A stretch of 64,000 nt of DNA from Rossellomorea sp. SC111 (GCF_024733565.1 NZ_JANIOC010000005.1:124001-188000), one strand, 5' to 3'; counted from the first letter of the stretch, positions 44,737-53,645 are shown. Notes: generated from the sequence alone by a model not told the origin. Translations and numbers: made by a program.

Positions 44737-45345
44737 ATGGGTAATAATCAAGAAAGAGTACATAGTGGATTTGAAATAGAAGTAAATGCACCTTACTCAT
44801 TAAATTATTTAATATATGTTCAAAACATATATCTGAATAGTAAAAATCAAGATAAAGATACTCCTCTATTTCCATATTTAGATAGTTCAAAGTGGGGGAT
44901 GTTAGATGGTGAATTTGAACAGACCTATAATGAAGTATGGGAAGAGACATTAAATAACAACAATAATAGTGGTATGTATGACCATAATGGAATATTAGAT
45001 TTTGACAAAGCATTATTTCAAAAATTGTTTGAGGATAATGAAACAGGTTTTTACGGATATTCAGAAAGTGTTAAGTCCTTTTTGGCTTGGTGGGATGAAA
45101 TTTATGGAAAGATTGCCCTTGAGGGTGTTTTTGATGATGATAGAATGAATAAGATCTATAGGGAATTATCGGATTCAATAAATGCAGATAAACGACTAAA
45201 AATTGATTTGATTTATGATAGAGCGTTTTTAACTGGACAATCTGAAAATTCTTGGTATGCAGTTCTACCTATTGAAGATGTTTTTAGGTATAAACACAGA
45301 CCAGAGGTAATATCAAATTTAGTAAAGTGTTGTGATGTTAACTAG
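44737..45345 (+). CDS. Unrecognised acidic soluble protein
   Basis: This is a 202-residue, Asp/Glu/Asn-rich protein without membrane segments. The N-terminus reads HSGFEIEVNAPYSLNYLIYV; central aromatic patches include SVKSFLAWWDEIYGKIALEG. ATG 44737 follows GAGGGAGGAATGTTTTA. No domain is recognised. Its size and acidity resemble immunity or anti-restriction proteins, but nothing more specific is visible. Confidence 0.65.
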   Translation: MGNNQERVHSGFEIEVNAPYSLNYLIYVQNIYLNSKNQDKDTPLFPYLDSSKWGMLDGEFEQTYNEVWEETLNNNNNSGMYDHNGILDFDKALFQKLFEDNETGFYGYSESVKSFLAWWDEIYGKIALEGVFDDDRMNKIYRELSDSINADKRLKIDLIYDRAFLTGQSENSWYAVLPIEDVFRYKHRPEVISNLVKCCDVN

Positions 45346-45449
45346 ACAAATTGTTATTCAAGTAAAGTCGGCGTTGATCTAAGAAGGATTAATGCTTTTT
45401 CGTTGAAGTTATTGGATTAACGGGGCAACTTAGCTTGGGAGGTTATTCT

Positions 45450-45613
45450 TTGCAAGAATACAAGAGATTGGTCAATTACCTGTATCGGAAATTGACGAAG
45501 TAAAACTATTTGAAAACCTCCAATTAAGCCTAACTTATGTAGAGACTCAGCCAAAATTATTTGAGAAGACACTTGCTTTTATTAAAGATTGTGATGATTT
45601 ACTCTTAAACTAA
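45450..45613 (+). pseudogene. Frameshifted small ORF
   Basis: TTG 45450 has GGGAGG eight bases upstream and reads 17 codons to a stop. The continuing frame from about 45460 codes for VSEIDEVKLFENLQLSLTYV and more to TAA 45611-45613. The two pieces probably were one small protein of about 55 residues. Confidence 0.4.
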
Positions 45614-45616
45614 CGG

Positions 45617-45682
45617 GGCTTATCCAAAATAAGGATAAGCTTCTTTTTAGTTAAAAGTTTCTCTTGAGTATGCTATTACTTC
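45617..45682 (+). repeat. Type-2 spacer, copy 1 (terminator hairpin)
   Basis: GGGGCTTATCC-AAAATAA-GGATAAGC then TTCTTTTTAG forms a terminator; the flank TTCTCTTGAGTATGCT resembles TTATCTTGAGAACGCT after 52396. It precedes the two-component operon. Confidence 0.65.
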
Positions 45683-45808
45683 TGGTTTCCTGATGGGCGA
45701 TAAGAATTCGGGTCGGACACCTTCCTCATTTTTTGCGTGTGTGAGGATTACTTGACATTAACCTGATTTCAATGAATGATAATGGTAATAATTGTGAGGG
45801 TGATTTCG

Positions 45809-46501
45809 TTGAAGGATTCTGTGGATATTCTAATAATTGAAGATGATGAGGATATTAATGGCTTGCTGTGCAGTATTGTTAGAAAGAGTGGTTATTCCCC
45901 GAAGGCCGCTTATTCAGGTACGGAAGCAGAGATCTACCTTGATAGCCGAACATGGGACATGGTGTTAATTGATTTGATGCTCCCGGGTTTATCCGGTGAA
46001 GATTTATTAAAAAAGGTAACAAAAGAAAGCAATGTTCCGGTTATTATCATTTCGGCAAAGCTTGAAACTCAAACGAAGATCAATTCGTTGAGAGCTGGTG
46101 CGGATGACTATATTACAAAGCCTTTTGATGTTGATGAGGTATCGGCGAGAATTGATTCATGCCTGAGAAGATATCGTGATCTATCAGGTGCTCCATTAGC
46201 GAATCATATGATGTATAAAGATATTATATTGGATACGGATGCAAAAAGAGTGACAGTGAATGGGAATGAGCTCAAATTAACGGCACGGGAATATGAGATC
46301 CTTCTTCTCATGATAACCTCCCCTAAAAAGGTTTTTTCCAAGTCTAATTTGTTTGAGAGTGTGTGGAATGAGAAATTCCATGGGGACGATAATACCATTA
46401 ATGTTCATGTGAGTAATATCAGAAGTAAGCTTGCGAAAGCGAATCAGCATGAAGAGTATATCGAAACCATCTGGGGGATGGGCTATAAACTTAAAACTTA
46501 A
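45809..46501 (+). CDS. OmpR-family response regulator
   Basis: This is a 230-residue DNA-binding response regulator. The receiver domain (1-115) has the acidic pair EDDED near 11-15, the phosphoacceptor D in MVLIDLMLPG near 53 and K in DDYITKPFD near 101. The C-terminal winged helix covers about 130-228 (LTAREYEILLLMITSPKKVF, NVHVSNIRSKL). TTG 45809 follows GTGAGGGTGATTTC; the upstream ATG 45776 is unsupported. It heads an operon with an ABC transporter and a histidine kinase and should control that transporter. Confidence 0.93.
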   Translation: MKDSVDILIIEDDEDINGLLCSIVRKSGYSPKAAYSGTEAEIYLDSRTWDMVLIDLMLPGLSGEDLLKKVTKESNVPVIIISAKLETQTKINSLRAGADDYITKPFDVDEVSARIDSCLRRYRDLSGAPLANHMMYKDIILDTDAKRVTVNGNELKLTAREYEILLLMITSPKKVFSKSNLFESVWNEKFHGDDNTINVHVSNIRSKLAKANQHEEYIETIWGMGYKLKT

Positions 46502-46607
46502 GGTTTTCTTAAGATTTCACTTAAGACTTTCTTACGTTTTCCTTCTTATACTGTAAGAGTGTTCAAGGAGCAAGACACTGAACAAGTGATAAAGGAGGGG
46601 AATATTG

Positions 46608-47531
46608 ATGAGTGAGTATGTGTTAAAAACCAACCAATTGTCAAAAACATATCAAAATAAAATGGCGCTTAATAAAGTGAGTGTCATGATCGAAAAAGGG
46701 TCCATTTATGGCTTTATCGGACAAAATGGGGCCGGTAAATCAACGCTGATTCGTTTGATCACCGGACTAGCCTATCCAACGAGAGGTACATTTGAGTTGT
46801 TTGGAGAAAACGATGAGCGAAATATCATTGAAGCCAGAAAAAGAATAGGGACGATCATTGAAGGTCCCGCTCTATACCCCCAGATGACTGCCGCTGAAAA
46901 TCTGGAAGCACACCGTCTGCTGAAGGGAATACCGGGAAAAGACTGCATTGAAAAAACCTTGACGTTAGTCGGGTTGCAGAATACAGGGAAAAAGAAGGCG
47001 AAGAATTTTTCTTTAGGGATGAAACAGCGTCTGGGTCTGGGTATCGCATTATTAGGGGATCCTGAGTTTTTGATTCTGGATGAACCGATAAATGGTCTGG
47101 ATCCAATGGGTGTCGTCGAAGTACGGGAATTACTTAAAAAGCTGAATCAAGAATATGGGATTACGATCCTAATCTCCAGTCATATATTAAGTGAGCTGCA
47201 CCTACTGGCCACGCACTATGGGATTATTCATCACGGAGAATTGTTGGAACAACTTTCTGCCAAAGAATTGAATGAAAAATGTCAGCAATACTTGCATATT
47301 AAAGTGGACGATCCCCATAAAGCTGCAACGGTAATCGAAAATCATTTTTCCACACAAGAGTTTGAAGTCATGCCTGATGGAACCATCAGACTGTTTGCCT
47401 ATGTTGATGTACCGGGTGAGGTCTCCAAAATCTTAACCAGTGAAGGATTGGTCATAGAACAATTTATGCCAATGGGGGAAGATTTGGAAACGTACTTTAG
47501 TCATCGTATCGGAGGTGTTCAGCATGGGTAA
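46608..47531 (+). CDS. ABC transporter ATP-binding protein (BcrA/lantibiotic-immunity type)
   Basis: This 307-residue ATPase has Walker A GQNGAGKST (near 38-46), the signature FSLGMKQRLGLG (near 134) and Walker B FLILDEPINGLDP (near 155). The long C-terminal extension matches BcrA-like proteins that protect against bacitracin or lantibiotics. ATG 46608 follows AAGGAGGGG. Its 3' end overlaps the permease gene by 8 bases. An OmpR-type promoter region (TCTTAAGATTTCACTTAAGA) lies in 46504-46600. Confidence 0.93.
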   Translation: MSEYVLKTNQLSKTYQNKMALNKVSVMIEKGSIYGFIGQNGAGKSTLIRLITGLAYPTRGTFELFGENDERNIIEARKRIGTIIEGPALYPQMTAAENLEAHRLLKGIPGKDCIEKTLTLVGLQNTGKKKAKNFSLGMKQRLGLGIALLGDPEFLILDEPINGLDPMGVVEVRELLKKLNQEYGITILISSHILSELHLLATHYGIIHHGELLEQLSAKELNEKCQQYLHIKVDDPHKAATVIENHFSTQEFEVMPDGTIRLFAYVDVPGEVSKILTSEGLVIEQFMPMGEDLETYFSHRIGGVQHG

Positions 47532-48273
47532 TCTCTTCAAAACGGAGTGGTATAAATTAAAGAAAGATCGGTCATTTCGATTCCTGACCTGGATGTTAGT
47601 TGCGGCAGCAGTGTTGTTTCCACTGATAGAATTCGATAATGGAGCTTCAGGATTGCCAACCGTTAAGGATTATTATCGGGATAGTATTCTCGGTCCTCAT
47701 GCGAATATAGTAAAGCTTATCCCAAGTATTTTGGCAGGCTTCTTCATTACGAGTGAATATTCCATGGGTACGATGAAAAGTATGGTATCTTCAGGCAATA
47801 GCAGGTTCCGGATCTACTCTGCAAAGCTTATCGTATTTTCAATTGGAGCGATCATCATCTCATTGATATTACCGATCTTGATGACGGGATCCAGTGCCTT
47901 CTATTTTGGATTTGACGAGATGCCTGGGTGGAGTTATTACTTCCAAACGCTGGGATTGATTACATTGTACGGGGCAGCCTTCGCTTCCATTATGGCGATC
48001 TTTTCGATCCTGTTTACAGACAGTGGGAAAACGATAGGGTTTCTTCTCCTGTTCTTTGTATTTGCTGATTGGCCCCTGCAAATGCTGGCGGCAAAAGTGC
48101 CATTGTTTGAAACCATTTTAAATCATTCCATCTTTAAGTTGATTTACGATATTATTATGGTGGATACGTTGAAGAGCGGGGATGTTCTAATCATAATAGT
48201 GGTTCCCATTCTGACGTTTCTGTTATTTGGTGCCTTAGGGAGCATGATTTTCCAAAGAAAAGAAATTAAGTAA
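47524..48273 (+). CDS. ABC-2 type permease
   Basis: This 249-residue membrane protein has about six helices. It starts MGNLFKTEWYKLKKDRSFRF, the usual amphipathic start of BcrB/LanE-like permeases. ATG 47524 follows GGAGGTGTTCAGC and overlaps the ATPase gene. It should form the transport pore with the ATPase encoded upstream. The substrate, probably a cell-envelope-active peptide, is inferred from the family. Confidence 0.9.
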   Translation: MGNLFKTEWYKLKKDRSFRFLTWMLVAAAVLFPLIEFDNGASGLPTVKDYYRDSILGPHANIVKLIPSILAGFFITSEYSMGTMKSMVSSGNSRFRIYSAKLIVFSIGAIIISLILPILMTGSSAFYFGFDEMPGWSYYFQTLGLITLYGAAFASIMAIFSILFTDSGKTIGFLLLFFVFADWPLQMLAAKVPLFETILNHSIFKLIYDIIMVDTLKSGDVLIIIVVPILTFLLFGALGSMIFQRKEIK

Positions 48274-48293
48274 ACGAAAGTGGGTGAGGTCAC

Positions 48294-49196
48294 ATGATAT
48301 TCTACTTATTGATAGCCGTCCTGGTAGCATTCACATATGTCCTCACCCATTTTTATCTGTTGAAAAAGGAAATAAAAAGTGCAACCCTGCAGCTTCGTCA
48401 ATCAGAGAAAAAAATAACCATCAGCTATTATGACCGTGATTTCGAGGAGTTAGCACAGAAGATTAACCATCAGATTGATATGACGAAACAGGCTGAAGCA
48501 GTCAAACGCTCCACTGAAAATGAATTAAGACAGGCAATCTCTCATATATCTCATGATATTCGCACACCAATGACGTCTATTTTAGGATATATTCAATTTC
48601 TGGAGTCAGATGAAATAAGTGATGAGACAAAGAAGAAATACATCCACACCATCAAAAATAGTGCGGGCAGGTTAAAGGTGTTACTTGAAGATTTCTTCGA
48701 GCTGTCGATCATCGAACAGGCAGATTACCCAATGAAAATGGAAAAGATCAGTTTTAACCATCTGGTTATTGAAGCACTTTTAGGATTTTATGAGGAATTT
48801 AATAAACGGAATATAGAACCGGACGTTCATATTCCTGATCAGGAAATTATGATGGTAGCAGATCCCTCTCTCGTAAAAAGAGTGATTGAAAATTTAGCAG
48901 TGAATGCCATTAGATACTCAACCGGGAATGTAACCATCCAGCTTAAAGAGCTGGATACAGCCGTTCAACTGAAAATCTCAAACTCTGTTGGAAAAATGAG
49001 TGAACTTGATGTACATCAAATGTTCGACCGTTTTTATAAGGCGGATCAAACAAGAACCGGAAAAGGTACAGGGCTTGGTTTACCGATTGCGAAAAGCTTG
49101 ATGGAAAAAATGAACGGAAGTATTCATGCAGAATTAGAGGAGAACCATCTAACCATGATATGTGAATGGGAATTTGGTATAGGGAGGCGAGTATAA
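48294..49196 (+). CDS. Sensor histidine kinase
   Basis: This is a 300-residue kinase with a single N-terminal membrane helix (3-23) and no clear extracellular sensor. The HisKA box is ISHISHDIRTPMTSILGY, with the phospho-His near residue 84. The ATPase part has an N box (VIENLAVNAIRYS) and a G box (GKGTGLGLPIAKS). Without a sensor domain it may read the transporter state, as in Bce-like systems. It ends the operon and should phosphorylate the OmpR-type regulator. Confidence 0.92.
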   Translation: MIFYLLIAVLVAFTYVLTHFYLLKKEIKSATLQLRQSEKKITISYYDRDFEELAQKINHQIDMTKQAEAVKRSTENELRQAISHISHDIRTPMTSILGYIQFLESDEISDETKKKYIHTIKNSAGRLKVLLEDFFELSIIEQADYPMKMEKISFNHLVIEALLGFYEEFNKRNIEPDVHIPDQEIMMVADPSLVKRVIENLAVNAIRYSTGNVTIQLKELDTAVQLKISNSVGKMSELDVHQMFDRFYKADQTRTGKGTGLGLPIAKSLMEKMNGSIHAELEENHLTMICEWEFGIGRRV

Positions 49197-49225
49197 AATC
49201 TTAATGATTTCATACTCGTTTTTTT
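49188..49225. terminator. Terminator between kinase and leftward gene
   Basis: CGAGTAT (49188-49194) pairs with ATACTCG (49212-49218), followed by T8. It overlaps the last codons of the kinase gene. Confidence 0.75.
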
Positions 49226-49580
49226 AGTAGTCATCCATATATCGTACGGCAATTTGAAATGCCTTTATTCTCCTCTTAATATACGTCCGCTGTCCACTTC
49301 CTGGCTTTGTTTTTTCCAGAAAGGACGGAAGTGTCAGTAATAGTCCCTCCAGTACCTCTTTTGCCGCTAACAGCTCTTCTTTGCTGACATCCAGCTTCTT
49401 ATCTTCCCATCGCGCATGCAACACTTTTTTTCCAATTCGTGCTGCATCCAACCGCTTCTCAAGCAACTTTTTCTGTGATGTACCTGGTTTCATATTCGTA
49501 AGGGCAGTTTCCGATTTACGGATAATCGACTGAAACGCTTCAATCGACTGCTGCTGTTCTTCCGGTGTGATATGTTCCAT
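49224..49580 (-). CDS. Small helical protein with internal duplication
   Basis: This is a 118-residue soluble, Lys/Glu-rich helical protein. Two halves share a pattern: MKPGTSQKKLLEKRLDAARI (about 31-50) and TKPGSGQRTYIKRRIKAFQI (about 91-110). The start follows GGAGGTGC. The family is not recognised. It is one of few leftward genes in this half of the window. Confidence 0.65.
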   Translation of the reverse strand: MEHITPEEQQQSIEAFQSIIRKSETALTNMKPGTSQKKLLEKRLDAARIGKKVLHARWEDKKLDVSKEELLAAKEVLEGLLLTLPSFLEKTKPGSGQRTYIKRRIKAFQIAVRYMDDY

Positions 49581-49692
49581 AAAGCACCTCCATTTTCTAG
49601 AATTGAACTATAAGTAGTGTAACAAAAATAAATACGCTGTACGGACTTTTGATATAATATCCTCAAGGAACCTTAAATGAGGAGAGTGGATA

Positions 49693-50289
49693 ATGGAACC
49701 AAACGTCTTTGAAGAAATGGCCAAACGATATGATACAGAAGAGAAAACGAAACTTGCCGAAATCATTGTCGAGGAAGTCAAAAAGGAACTGCAGGACAGT
49801 ACATCCAAAACCCTTATCGATTAAGGAAGCGGTACAGGACTTGTGAGCTTAGCCATAACAGATAGGGTTGAATCTGCTCTGTTGATCGATTCATCCGAGC
49901 AGATGGTAGAAGTGGCTAAAGCAAAGATCATTCAAAGAGGGATCCAGAACGCTGATGTCCTCTATTCCGATTTTACCGAAGGGACCCCCGAACTGAAAGC
50001 TGACATCGTGCTCATGTCACTCGTCCTTCTTCATATCCCTGATACCCAGCAAATTTTACAAGAGCTATCGAACATCCTCCCTGATGGGGGCAAACTCATC
50101 ATTGTCGACTTTGACAAGAACGAGAATATCAGCCATCCGAAGGTACATAACGGCTTTGATCATGAAGAACTGAAAGAAAGATTATCGGAGGCGGGATTTA
50201 CATCTACTGAGATCAGGACATTTTATCACGGAGAGCAAATCTTCATGAAACAGGATGCTTCGATGTTTATTGCGAGTAGTATAAAGTGA
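49693..50289 (+). pseudogene. Class I SAM methyltransferase gene with nonsense codon in motif I
   Basis: The frame starts at ATG 49693 and reads 43 codons to TAA 49822-49824. It continues in the same frame with GSGTGLVSLA, the rest of SAM-binding motif I, to 50289. Normally this motif reads D-Y/F-G-x-G-T-G, so a TAT to TAA change explains it. Later motifs (LLIDSSEQMVEVAKAK, DIVLMSLVLLHIPD) are intact. GTG 49843 could give a truncated protein lacking motif I, which would not bind SAM. Confidence 0.8.
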
Positions 50290-50305
50290 ATCAGTATTAA
50301 AGCCG

Positions 50306-50336
50306 TAACGAGTATGTGCAGGCATACTCGTTATAT
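50306..50336 (+). terminator. Hairpin terminator
   Basis: TAACGAGTATG-TGCAGG-CATACTCGTTA, followed by a short T-rich run. Confidence 0.75.
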
Positions 50337-50426
50337 TTATGTCAGTCAACATCAAAAAAATTCTTATACATGAACATGGGAGATCCCTAATATGATACGT
50401 AGTAAATACGTCTCCTGGGAGGTCCT

Positions 50427-50888
50427 ATGGAAAGCACGAATGTAAGGAATATCAGAGTATTTATCGCAAGTCCTTTCTTCAGCGAGGAGCAAATTGACCG
50501 GGTACAAAGGCTTGAGAGCGCCCTTATGCAGAACCCTTATGTATCGGAGATCTTTTCTGCACGATTTCATCAGTTTGAACATCTCGAATTCGGATCCAAA
50601 GAGTGGAGGAGGAAGGTCTTCCGAAATGATCTGAGAAACTTGAGACGTGCTGATGTGCTGGTTGGGATTCGTGATTTCGAAGGCAAATATGTGGACAGCG
50701 GGACAGCATTTGAAATAGGTTACGCTTACTCCATGCGTAAGCCAATCCTATTGATCAATGAAAAAAATGCAACCATGAATTTAATGATGGCTAACAGTTT
50801 ACACGCCTACTTCACGAAAGTGGAAGACCTGGCGAGGTACGATTTTCACCGGATGCCGAAAGCTCCGTATGAGGGACCGGTTATATGA
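50427..50888 (+). CDS. Nucleoside 2-deoxyribosyltransferase-family protein
   Basis: This is a 153-residue enzyme. VFIASPFFSEEQIDRV (about 11-26), RNLRRADVLVGI (near 72-83) and DSGTAFEIGYAYSMRKPIL (near 91-109) match the N-deoxyribosyltransferase fold used in nucleoside salvage or hydrolysis. The catalytic Glu would be the one in TAFEIGYA. ATG 50427 follows GGGAGGTCCT. It is monocistronic. Confidence 0.88.
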   Translation: MESTNVRNIRVFIASPFFSEEQIDRVQRLESALMQNPYVSEIFSARFHQFEHLEFGSKEWRRKVFRNDLRNLRRADVLVGIRDFEGKYVDSGTAFEIGYAYSMRKPILLINEKNATMNLMMANSLHAYFTKVEDLARYDFHRMPKAPYEGPVI

Positions 50889-50896
50889 GCAAGGAG

Positions 50897-50937
50897 ACAT
50901 CGCCTCTTTCCGTATGAATGGAGGCGATGTTTTTTAT
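50897..50937 (+). terminator. Terminator of the deoxyribosyltransferase gene
   Basis: ACATCGCCTC pairs with GAGGCGATGT around 14 bases, then TTTTTATTT. Confidence 0.85.
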
Positions 50938-51053
50938 TTGCTGGTTATTCTGTTAAAGGAAAATGGAATAAATAGTCATATAAAACATTTATAATAAATT
51001 TCAAAAAGTATGGAAAAATAAGGACATCTATTAATACTTGAGGATGGATTCTT

Positions 51054-51842
51054 ATTGATAATTATTCGAACGACAACACTGCAAGAAGATACAAGGCTTA
51101 TGTTAGTATTCTTGGCACTACCCAGATTCATTTAAGAAATCCCTATATTATTGCATGGTGGTCAGTATCTTTTCCCGGTTTCGGCCATTTATTGCTTTCT
51201 AAGTATATCAGGGGGTTCCTTTTATTAACCTGGGAAGTGGTGATCAATTTAAAAGCTCATGTGAACTCGGCCATGATTTATTCATTTCAGGGGAATATCC
51301 CAATGGCAAAAGAGGTATTGGATACTCGATGGCTCTTGATATACATACCAGTCTACATCTTTGCAATCTGGGATAGTTATCGTACGACCGTTGATTTGAA
51401 TAACATTTATATACTCACCGAACGAGAAAACCATAAAATAAACTCCTTTAGTATCGGGGCATTAGAAATCAATTATTTGGATAAAAGGAACCCGTTCTTA
51501 GCAGCATTATGGTCATTATTCATGCCTGGCCTGGGACAGCTCTACATTCATCGAATCGTTTCAGGGTTTGTCGTGATCATTTGGAGTATTGTTTTCTTTT
51601 ATTACTCTCACATGTTAGAAGGAGTATCTTTGCTATTTTTAGGAGAAATAGAAAGAGCGACTAGCGTACTGAATCCGGAGTGGTTGCTTATGTTTCCTTC
51701 CTTATATGGTTTCGCTATCGTTGATGCCTATATGAATACAGTAGAAAATAATAAGCTTTACGAGAAAGAGCAGAGGCGGTTTCTTAAAGAACAGTATCAA
51801 GGAAGGACATTTCGCATTCTGAAAGGAAAAAAGCTTATATGA
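51054..51842 (+). CDS. Multi-pass membrane protein, start codon uncertain (possibly ATT)
   Basis: This is about 262 residues when read from 51054. The frame is open from 51042 and codes for a sensible start (IDNYSNDNTARRYKAYVSIL, then RNPYIIAWWSVSFPGFGHLL). The first ATG/GTG/TTG is TTG 51192, inside the first helix. ATT 51054 lies after TGAGGA, so a rare ATT start is possible. The two halves resemble each other: PGFGHLLLSKYIRGFLL and PGLGQLYIHRIVSGFVV. The stop overlaps the next ATG (ATGA). No family name is known to me. Confidence 0.6.
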   Translation: MDNYSNDNTARRYKAYVSILGTTQIHLRNPYIIAWWSVSFPGFGHLLLSKYIRGFLLLTWEVVINLKAHVNSAMIYSFQGNIPMAKEVLDTRWLLIYIPVYIFAIWDSYRTTVDLNNIYILTERENHKINSFSIGALEINYLDKRNPFLAALWSLFMPGLGQLYIHRIVSGFVVIIWSIVFFYYSHMLEGVSLLFLGEIERATSVLNPEWLLMFPSLYGFAIVDAYMNTVENNKLYEKEQRRFLKEQYQGRTFRILKGKKLI

Positions 51843-52309
51843 ATATGCAATTATTTTCGACGTATGAAAATCATATATACTTGGAAATCGCCATATTAAA
51901 TTTAGAAAAAGTGGGCATAAAAAAGGAAAATATATACGCTGTCCCACTTGATAATCGAGAAGAAAGCAGAAAAATATTTGATACGCTGCATCGGTCAGAC
52001 GGAATATCCCTTATCGATATTGCCATGCCTTTAGCCACTGCATTTGCGGTCATCACGGCTAGCATCGGATTTGAACTTAAGTGGGGACCGATCTATTGGG
52101 GATTAATCGGTGCGGTTAGTGGATTTATTATTGGCCTACTGATTCGATTGTTTATGGTCTTATTAAGCAATAAAAAACAGCATAGATTAAAGGGGAAACA
52201 ATCCGAAGTCCTTCTCATTGTCGAGTGTGACGAAACAAAAGGAGAGGTTGTTGAAAAAATACTATGGGAGCATTTTGCCCTAGGATTAGCTAAAGTAATA
52301 AAAAATTAA
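51839..52309 (+). CDS. Membrane protein with N-terminal alpha/beta domain
   Basis: This 156-residue protein begins with a soluble section, FSTYENHIYLEIAILNLEKV and IYAVPLDNREE. Two membrane helices follow (about 62-82 and 84-108, WGLIGAVSGFIIGLLIRLFM) and then a charged C-terminal domain. The start overlaps the upstream gene by four bases, so the two are coupled and probably form one membrane unit. Not recognised. Confidence 0.65.
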   Translation: MNMQLFSTYENHIYLEIAILNLEKVGIKKENIYAVPLDNREESRKIFDTLHRSDGISLIDIAMPLATAFAVITASIGFELKWGPIYWGLIGAVSGFIIGLLIRLFMVLLSNKKQHRLKGKQSEVLLIVECDETKGEVVEKILWEHFALGLAKVIKN

Positions 52310-52361
52310 AAGATTAAATGAAATTACATTCAGCTAATTCAAATTCCCTGTGTTATTCAAG

Positions 52362-52455
52362 AAAAGGGGCTATCCGGAACAGGATGAGCCCCTTTTTAGT
52401 TTCAAATTTATCTTGAGAACGCTGCTGGAATTTGAAATAATTGGTATTAAGTTAA
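52362..52455 (+). repeat. Type-2 spacer, copy 2, with TTGAAATAATTGG motif
   Basis: AAAAGGGGCTATCC-GGAACA-GGATGAGCCCCTTTT is a terminator. Downstream, 52431-52455 reads TTTGAAATAATTGGTATTAA, a motif also found at 54006 and 57201. The whole lies 5' of the NUDIX gene. Confidence 0.7.
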
Positions 52456-52530
52456 AGAGAGGATTAAAGAAAGAAGAAGCTAAATTTAATAACGAAAATG
52501 TAATCTTTAATTAGAATTGAGGAGAAATGG

Positions 52531-52995
52531 ATGTCTCAAGATGGAATTGTATTAGTATCAAGTGTATCAATCTTTAGTGATGATAAAGTCTTAATGATAA
52601 AAGAAAATAAACCCAATGCTGTCCATAAGTGGAACTTTCCGAGTGGGCATATAGAGTATGGTGAGGATATTCTTTATTCAGCTAGGAGGGAAGCTAAAGA
52701 GGAAACGGGTTTAGATGTAAAACTGATTGGTACGACCGGAGTATATAATTTCACCAGTAATACGAACAATCAAGTCATTTTATTTCATTTTATTGGTGAG
52801 GTCACTGGAGGTACATTAAATCTTGAAGAAGATGAAATTACTGACAGCAGGTGGATAAAAACGAATGACCTTTTAGCATTTGAAAAAGAGGATTTGCGAG
52901 AACCGCATGTATTAAAACAAATAATTAATAACTTATTAGAAGAAAACATATATTCAATTGGAGTAATCAATGAGCAGCTTTTTAAGGGATATTAA
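52531..52995 (+). CDS. NUDIX hydrolase
   Basis: This 154-residue hydrolase of nucleoside-diphosphate-X substrates carries the NUDIX box GHIEYGEDILYSARREAKEE followed by TGLD (about 37-60), with the catalytic REAKEETG complete. ATG 52531 follows TTGAGGAGAAATGG. A copy of its last codons survives as a remnant at 38039-38080. The substrate is not predictable. Confidence 0.9.
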   Translation: MSQDGIVLVSSVSIFSDDKVLMIKENKPNAVHKWNFPSGHIEYGEDILYSARREAKEETGLDVKLIGTTGVYNFTSNTNNQVILFHFIGEVTGGTLNLEEDEITDSRWIKTNDLLAFEKEDLREPHVLKQIINNLLEENIYSIGVINEQLFKGY

Positions 52996-53063
52996 GCTAT
53001 CTACTCTTAAAATACAGGGCAGTTAAAAGGAATAAGTGAGTAAATAATAGGGGGTTGAGTATT

Positions 53064-53252
53064 ATGAGGGGAATTTGTATTAAATGTGAATCAGCAATGG
53101 TGGAAGCTAGGTTAGACAGCTACCCAATCAGGGTTTATAAATCAACAGAAAAGGCAAACTCGAAAACTATGAGTGAGGTCTCTCCTTGTTATGTTTGTTC
53201 TAACTGTGGATTTATAGAACTTTACGCTTTAAACCCTGAAAAATTGAGTTAA
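53064..53252 (+). CDS. Small zinc-ribbon protein, 62 residues
   Basis: Two cysteine pairs, CIKCE near residues 4-8 and CYVCSNCGF near 43-51, give a CxxC...CxxC zinc knuckle. ATG 53064 follows TAGGGGGTTG; the TTG at 53055 overlaps that site. Preceded by a spacer tail (CAGGGCAGTTAAAAGGAATA at 53016). It may bind nucleic acid or protein; no partner is evident. Confidence 0.72.
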   Translation: MRGICIKCESAMVEARLDSYPIRVYKSTEKANSKTMSEVSPCYVCSNCGFIELYALNPEKLS

Positions 53253-53292
53253 TCAGCAGTATAGTTATAAATTGTTATCCGTCCATTCAGTT

Positions 53293-53375
53293 AAAGGGGC
53301 AACAAATGAAGATCCAAACTTATTAAACACATGCTATTTCTCTTCTTCAATAAATGGGCAGATTAATGAAATAAA
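53293..53375 (+). repeat. Cassette-like spacer (divergent middle)
   Basis: TTAAAGGGGCAACAAATGAA, GATCC, CTCTTCTTCAATAAATGGGC and AGATTAATGAAATAA are in the usual order; the central hairpin has drifted. Confidence 0.72.
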
Positions 53376-53421
53376 GAATGAATGTTCCTTCGGAAAGATA
53401 TCATTTATTTGGGGGTCCAAA

Positions 53422-53571
53422 ATGGAGAAGCATAAGAAAAAGGATTCATTTAAGATTCAAAATAAATATAGACAAAAAATCAGGAGAATAAGAGAAAGTA
53501 ATGATAAATTTGAAATCATAATTATAGCTATCATTTTTTTAACAATAATAATCGTTAAATGGCTCGACTAA
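53422..53571 (+). CDS. Small C-terminally anchored membrane protein, 49 residues
   Basis: The basic N-terminal half (KKKDSFKIQNKYRQKIRRIR) is followed by one membrane helix (FEIIIIAIIFLTIIIVKWLD). ATG 53422 follows TTGGGGGTCCAAA. Not recognised. Confidence 0.6.
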   Translation: MEKHKKKDSFKIQNKYRQKIRRIRESNDKFEIIIIAIIFLTIIIVKWLD

Positions 53572-53590
53572 TTAATTATAGGTTTAATTA

Positions 53591-53645
53591 CAATAGACCT
53601 AAAGATCAGCTAATTGATCTGGCTATTGCCCTTCTTTAATGATTG
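53591..53645 (+). repeat. Cassette-like spacer (no tail)
   Basis: CAATAGACCTAAAGATCAGC, TAATTGATCTGGCTATTGCC and CTTCTTTAATGA. CAATAG pairs with CTATTG. The usual GGGCAG tail is missing and the next gene is leftward. Confidence 0.72.
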
